NCBI GenBank assembly: GCA_037447655.1
Contig: JBBHKE010001283.1
Coordinates: 504,228-565,199 of the forward strand
DNA length: 60,972 nt
From: Zygnema cylindricum
Taxonomy: Eukaryota > Streptophyta > Zygnematophyceae > Zygnematales > Zygnemataceae
Direction of reading: 5' to 3'
A program made the position numbers and the translations under genes. The first letter of the stretch is position 1. Each line of letters begins with the position of its first letter. The notes under the pieces were generated by a model that saw only the letters and a list, made by a program, of their open reading frames with translations, was not told the DNA's origin and made no database searches. Positions 55,600 through 60,972 of the stretch are shown one piece after another.

Positions 55600-58500
55600 A
55601 AATGTAGCGAAAAATTTAGATTTGGGAGAGAATAAACAATAAAATAAGAGCTTAAACATTAATCTGAGAGTTACACGCAAAATTAGGAAAAAATCTCTTG
55701 AGTAAACCATCTAAGTTCATGGGGAACAAAAGAGAAGTAGCACGGCAAAAATTGAAAAACTATATGTTGGGGGAAAAAGCAAAAACGATAAGCAAGGCAA
55801 AAGCAACGAAACCACAAAATGACAACTAGTAGACGGAAAACACCCAAAAAAGCAAAAAACAACAAACGAAACACCAAAAGAAAAAGCTAACACCTAACAA
55901 CAAAACCCTAACATAACTAAAAATCTATGCAAAGCAACCACGTAAGTCCCCGAACCCCGGAGGAGCACGAGGCGGGAGTTCCGGGACACGTCGACGATCC
56001 ATAGCCGCAATAGACGATCCAAGGAGGATAGAAGCCTGCACTCGCTGAAGGGCCACTGATAAACGTTGACGGTAAAAAGAAGTAAGTACTGAAACTGAAG
56101 GGCTCCCAGGTCCCCGCCGCTCAAACGAACGCCGACCACAAGCACGGAGAAACTCGTCTAAAGCCACACCCAAACAACCAAATATCTCCACCGCCATCGG
56201 AATGAAACCATCCATAGCATCGCGATGGGCATAATCACGCTCCTTCCTCCTAGCCGCATCGCGTGCGGCCACGCCCACGTGTCGAGCCGCCCGACTGACA
56301 ACAGTATTAGAAGTAGGGTTTGCCAAAACAACATCACCAAGTATACGACGCCCACCATCAAGTAATACAATGTCAATCCGACGGGAAAGAATAATGTGGG
56401 AAACTTCCCGGCGGACAGAATATCCTCCCTCGGAAGCGATAGTAGCAATGGTGTCTCGAATCGTGTCGTGCGCCTGAATCAACTCGCCTCCGTGGGAGCA
56501 ACGAAGCAAATGAATGCCGTCGCGATCCAAAACGTGGCCACGAGAGCAAACAAGAGAGCCAAGCAAAGGTGGGTGAGGGAGGCCAAGCCGACACCTAAGG
56601 GCCGTGGTGAATTGAGCAGGGGTGAATCGGAGGGTGGATAAGATAGGGATAGCCAATAGCCAAGCTCCGGAACCAGGTCTGCCACAGGAAAGAAAGCGTG
56701 TACGCGAAGTATCAGAAGGAAGCGCCTCGAGAAGCTCGAACCTAATAGCGGCGACAACCTTATCAGAAATGGATTCGTGAACACGTGCAACTGATGTCGA
56801 AACAAGAGTGGAAACAACTGGCATATTCGCGATAGGAGCAGGAGTAAGAGAACGAGATGCATCGAGAAGGGACCGCTGGAAGGCGAGCACACCGTCCGAA
56901 ACTCGGGGTACAACAGTAGCAAGAATAGGAGTGTCCCCAGCCAAAAAACGAGAGACGATAGTGGAGGCAACAAGGCACCAACTTCTAAAATAGGTAGCTG
57001 GAGCAACACGAGCCGTCGACAGTAAACCCAAACCACTTGCAGAGACTGGAAGACTGGCCTGAATACGGGCTGCAGGCCCAAACTCATGATCAAAAGCCCC
57101 ATGACCTAACAAAGTATGAAGGACGTCCATGAGTCGATCGTCAAATGCAGAAAGGGACGACACAAAAGTAGGAGTGGGAGGGGAAGTACGAGTAAGGTAG
57201 GAGGGTCGATGGGGGAAAAACCGGTTTAAAAGCGCAAAAGCCACTTGGGGATCGGAAAGGTTAGGAAGGTCATCCACATTGGACAAAATCTGTTTGAAGA
57301 GCAGAATCAAGAAATTGCTTGATGTATAGATCAAAACCGAGAGGGCAACCTAACACGAATGCCTTCTGATGGAGGAGTCTGAAAACCAGGAGGTGGAATG
57401 AAAGAAGGAGGAAAAACACTAGGGGACCACACAACACACTTAGTGGGTTGGAAAAAAAGATTGAGTTCGGCCAAACGATCCTTGAAAAAGGTATAGGCCG
57501 GTATAACTTGGTCCTAAGGACCGATAATGTGTGTGTCGTCCGCAACTGAAGGAAAGAGGTAAGATGGAAAAGCGGTCGCGGAAGCTCGGAGGGCTCGGTA
57601 ATGAGCAAGGGCAAACAAAGGGCCTCCAAGTGGATAGCCCTAACGAGTTTTGGTCGTGGAAGAAAGTGGGACCAAATCACCATCAATGGAAAAGGAGAGG
57701 CTGCTGCTCAAAGAATAAAAGGCCCTCACAAAAGGAAATATCTGGACAATTGGAGAAGGTGCAGCCATAAGCTCGGAAGAAATGCCATTACGATCCACTG
57801 TATTGAAAGCATTAGAAACATCAACTTGAAGGACTAAATAATCCGGATGGGCATCCAACAACGCTCGGATCCCGTGGACCACAGCTTCACAACCTCCCCG
57901 GGTTCCACTCCAAACTGATGAGGAGAGAAATAATCATGGAAAGCGGGCTGGAGTTGGATGCAAATGGCACGGGCCACCAAGCGGTACAACACCTCGCCCA
58001 CGGCAATAGGACGGATTCCCCCATTGGGTTTGGTTACAGCTACAAGGCGGGAGGCCGTGAGGAGATCACATATACGAGAGGGAACAGTACCACCGGCGAT
58101 AAGAGAACAGACTCGAAAAAACACATCAAAACCTCGGGCACCTGATTCCGGAGGCAAAACGTCGCGAAATAACTCATAAACTGTGCCCGATGGACCCCCT
58201 GCTGAAAGGTGTGGAGAAGTCGTAAGGGCTTTAATGAAAGCGTCCCGATCTAGGATAAAACACTCTGATGGCTCAAAGGTGTGAATAGAGGGGGATTGAG
58301 GGGTGGGAGCTGGTGGATGGAGAGCTCGAAGAATCTCGATAGTCTCGGGAGACCGAGGAGCAGGATTAAACGGTTGGAGGGCGCGAACTGCTCGAGAGAG
58401 CTCACCAACTCGGCCCAAATGAACCGCACGACGATAAGAGGATGGTACATCTGAAGTCGTTGATCTACCACGTGGTGTGAAGGAAGCACTTGCAACTCGA

Positions 58501-58760
58501 TCCTCGTGCTCGGCGTGAAGGGCCTTCCAATCACCTCGAAGGAATCGTCGGCAACGAGCCATAGTTTCTCGGGCCCCGCTACCACCTCCACGGCGGGGTA
58601 AAACTAGAACCCAAAGAGAAAACATGAAAAGGAGGTTCCAAGGTCCAACATCCGTGGGATCGGAACAAATAAAGGTCAAAGGGAGGTGGAGGGCGTCCTG
58701 TACTATAATCCGCACATAGTACTTTACAATACAGTACAGTACAGTACTTGTGCCGTCCAT
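55600..58760 (-). mobile_element. Non-LTR retrotransposon (LINE) with RT and restriction-like endonuclease, inactive
   Basis: One polyprotein is broken across frames. 58760-57834: N-terminal part and RT fingers (TASRLVAVTKPNGGIRPIAV, AICIQLQPAFHDYFSPHQFG). 57882-57640: motif A (LQVDVSNAFNTVDR). From 57639: motif B (GYPLGGPLFALAH), with a TAG at 57640-57642 where RTs have Gln, then the active site VADDTHIIGP and another TAG. 57334-55925 (469 codons): thumb and C-terminal region with a Cys/His cluster (VCSRGHVLDRDGIHLLRCSH then HD) and a PD-(D/E)XK-like stretch (SRRIDIVLLDGGRRILGDVV). This order, RT then Cys/His knuckle then restriction-like nuclease, is that of the older LINE clades such as R2/CRE. 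The 3'UTR (to about 55.6 kb) is T-rich in sense. Two further copies occur in the window. Confidence 0.8.
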
Positions 58761-58779
58761 AATTTTATTGTCGTTTACA

Positions 58780-59840
58780 ATGATTTAAATAATTATTGGC
58801 TTTTTGCACCGGTTACCTTGATGACGATTGGTGCGTTCCCACGTATTCAACAACTTGAATAATTAAACGTAGTAAGTAAGGGTCATCCCCATGTAAGCGA
58901 TACTTTGAACAAATATTTTGGACTGTAGTGAAGTGTTCCGTACTACTTTGAAAAGCGTCCCTATGTGCGAAAATGAAATCGGAACTTTGAAATGTGATGG
59001 TTGTAGACGTAGGTACAACTTTGTGACAGTTGACGACGAAATTAGTGACGCCAACAAAATCAGCGACAGTTGTAGACGTCTACATTTTTGTAATTTAGTG
59101 ACATGGCAGATGTTTAGGGTTTTGTAACATCGTGACGTCACGCTCACTTGTGACAACGTTGACGTCACAGATTCAAGGACTTTCGGCCATGGATACCAAA
59201 TTTTAATTTCTCTACTTTTTTCGCTCTACTTGCCATAAAAATATACATGAAGGGTAGCCAAAAGAATTATTTTTCAAATATCTTTAATTTCATACCATTT
59301 TTGTTGTGCCTCGTTCTAAAAAGTGTGAGATAAAAGTGATAGTGTGAGAGGGAGAGGGGAGAGGCGACAAAGACGCAAAATTCTACCGAGGACCCATGAA
59401 TGAAAGTGGAGGTCCACGACCCCTTCAGTTTTTTTCCGTACATCCTCGTGTTTTCCGTACATGCACGTGACGGGCAGGGAGAAAAATCGCGAGTCGTCCT
59501 AAAAGTTTTCCGCTCGTGTATCGCGTGCGTGGGCCGTTTTGCATTCGTTGTTTTGGGCGGTACTTTCCCTGAATTCACCTCGCGAGGTGATTTTTGATGA
59601 AGTTTTTTGACGGGCTGGATTCTCTAGCCCGGGGTTCGAAAAAAGTAAAACGCCAAAATTTGTTAAGATGACGACAAATATGAAGTACATTCAAAGCATA
59701 GACTTGACGTTTGCTGTACTTTTAAAGAATCGGTTTTTTTGTACGTCTAAAGTTTTTCATGTACGGAACTGCGTTTTGTGAGAAAACGACTGATTAAAGT
59801 CAATACTTTAACACATGGGGACGTACCCTAATTAATGCCA
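58780..59840. mobile_element. Third member of the element A/B family
   Basis: The right end, read in reverse, is TTAGGGTACGTCCCCATGTG, similar to TAAGGGTATTTTCGCATGTG of element A. The TCACCTCGCGAGGTGA palindrome is at 59574-59589. The interior shares GACGTCACR-, TTGTAGACGTCTACA- and TACTTGCCATAAAAATATAC-type sequence with 19.3-19.6 kb in inverted orientation. The left boundary is not defined; no transposase was seen. Confidence 0.55.
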
Positions 59841-59889
59841 AAATCGCAGTTTAAAAAAAGATACTTGGTCAATCTTGTCGCACGTACAG

Positions 59890-60092
59890 TACACCGTGAA
59901 TCGTTATTAGCCTTATGTACGCTATATCGGCACCCCAAAATTTTGACATTGATACCTTAAATATAATAAACTACGCTATTTAATGACGTGGACCATAATC
60001 TGCCACGTCTCCTGGCACTAAATTAGAATGAATGACGCTATTTTTTTCTTTACGCTAATAATTTCTATACGCTAATAACGATTCAAGGTGTA
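59890..60092. mobile_element. MITE (~203 bp), TACACCGTGAATCG family
   Basis: TACACCGTGAATCGTTATTA at the left and its inverse (CTAATAACGATTCAAGGTGTA) at the right, with TA at each end. The arms have weaker inner pairing around TACGCTA. Confidence 0.7.
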
Positions 60093-60972
60093 GTTATGGT
60101 GCACATTGAGGGCTGCGTGACTGCGTCGCACCTTTTGAAATAAAGACTTTTCCTCATTTGATGTTGAAGGGCTACACATCCCATGTTTTTCCAAAATACG
60201 ATATTTTTGAGAAATTTGCCAAACTTCGTATGACATCTTATCGTATAAAATCTTAAGCAGAATCCTCTAGCAGAATCTATCTTTATGTAAATTCTACAGA
60301 ACCCTTGACCGGGAATTTGCTTAAACAATCACGGGTCGCCACCTGTCCGTTAAATGCTTTAAATGCTTAGATAGCCGTTAAGGTAAAAAATAAAGTCGTC
60401 AAAAAACACATAAATTAAAAAGGTCTTCGAAAAAAAACTCCTATTAATTGGTTTCAATCATTCCTAGAAATTTCTTAAATCTGTCTTTTTTTTTGTGAAT
60501 TGTCGTGTTGAAATTTAAATCTTTTCCCGTCGACGCAATGTAAAAACTTCATTTAACCTCCGATTTTGGCACCGATTTTGGGGCCGATTTTGGTGCCGAT
60601 GTGTCAAGACTTCATTTGTGTAATACGATACGCTTCGATCCGATTCGGATCCGCAATCATTTCGTCATAAAATTATTTTTGCCAAAAGATACATTTTTAT
60701 CAATCGGTGAGAAAAAAATCCTAACGCCTAGGCTTAGCCTAGCTTCGCATAGCATAATGTGTTTACTTCAGAACTGTGTAGCCGTGGTTTTAGCCGGGGT
60801 TTTAGCCACGGTTTTAGCCTCCAATTTACTTCAAAAATGTAACGCAGCTGCCCTTTTCTAAATTTAAAGTTGTGCTGTTAAGTGTTTTTTTTTCTGTCTA
60901 AATTCTTTAAAGATCCTTACTAACTTTGATTAAACTCGGTTATCCTCAAAAAGAAAGCATTACTGAAAAAAT
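60093..60972. other. Intergenic, with two tiny tandem motifs
   Basis: CCGATTTTGGYRCCGATTTTG-type 13-nt units repeat three times at about 60561-60600, and GGTTTTAGCC units at about 60785-60820. No gene is supported; the window end truncates any further feature. Confidence 0.4.

Noticed and set aside
1-60972. CRISPR arrays, bacterial operons, rRNA or tRNA genes
   Set aside because: The window is eukaryotic nuclear DNA. No spacer-repeat array was seen, and I recognised no tRNA cloverleaf or rRNA signature by eye; a covariance-model scan would be needed to exclude a tRNA fully.

Overview
This is a nuclear genomic window from a photosynthetic eukaryote, most likely in the green (streptophyte) lineage. 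It carries spliced genes with GT-AG introns, a thylakoid Tat-translocase subunit with a chloroplast transit peptide, a second plastid-targeted protein, a plant-type tail-anchored cytochrome b5 and a plant-type PSMD10/gankyrin ankyrin protein. Gene density is low, introns are long, and the DNA between genes is dominated by transposon remnants, MITEs and one-strand purine or pyrimidine tracts. A charophyte alga or a TE-rich early land plant would fit; the sequence alone does not identify the species.

Layout. 0.7-7 kb: a decayed pogo/Tigger-like DDE transposase gene (minus strand) with recurring short palindromes; its 3.3 kb first intron holds a separate intact 532-codon repeat-rich ORF. 8.1-9.7 kb: a 1584-bp hAT-like non-autonomous element with a perfect 8-bp target duplication. 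11.1-15.0 kb: a multi-exon gene (minus) for a plastid-targeted protein of unknown function. 16.3-19.8 kb: two elements of one TIR family, carrying a 26-bp perfect palindrome and a long (TA)n tract. 20.4-26.4 kb: two dead copies of an endonuclease-type LINE, one 5'-truncated, plus several local tandem repeats. 27.4-30.9 kb: PSMD10-like ankyrin gene (minus) with a degenerate ankyrin exon. 31.5-32.0 kb: a MITE with an 8-bp target duplication. 32.8-35.9 kb: cytochrome b5 (plus), whose second intron contains tandem copies of the 3' exon junction. 38.7-40.4 kb: a FAS1-like gene fragment invaded by a 624-bp foldback element; a third arm of that family lies at 44.0-44.3 kb. 45-53.4 kb: a three-exon Tha4/TatA gene (minus) with one degenerate partial exon copy in intron 2 and a segmental duplicate of exon 2 downstream. 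54.7-60.1 kb: a CGATAA-rich TIR element, a third LINE copy (minus) and two more MITE-type elements.

The host genes are individual loci, not an operon or pathway. Two concern the chloroplast (Tha4 and the unknown protein), one the ER or outer membrane (cytochrome b5) and one proteasome assembly (PSMD10-like). The recurring theme is exon duplication and decay beside low-complexity tracts: Tha4 exon 2 occurs three times, the cytochrome b5 exon 3 junction four times, a 12-codon exon of the plastid gene twice, and the PSMD10 fourth exon persists as a frameshifted relic that can be skipped without loss of frame. I found no clearly new multi-gene system.
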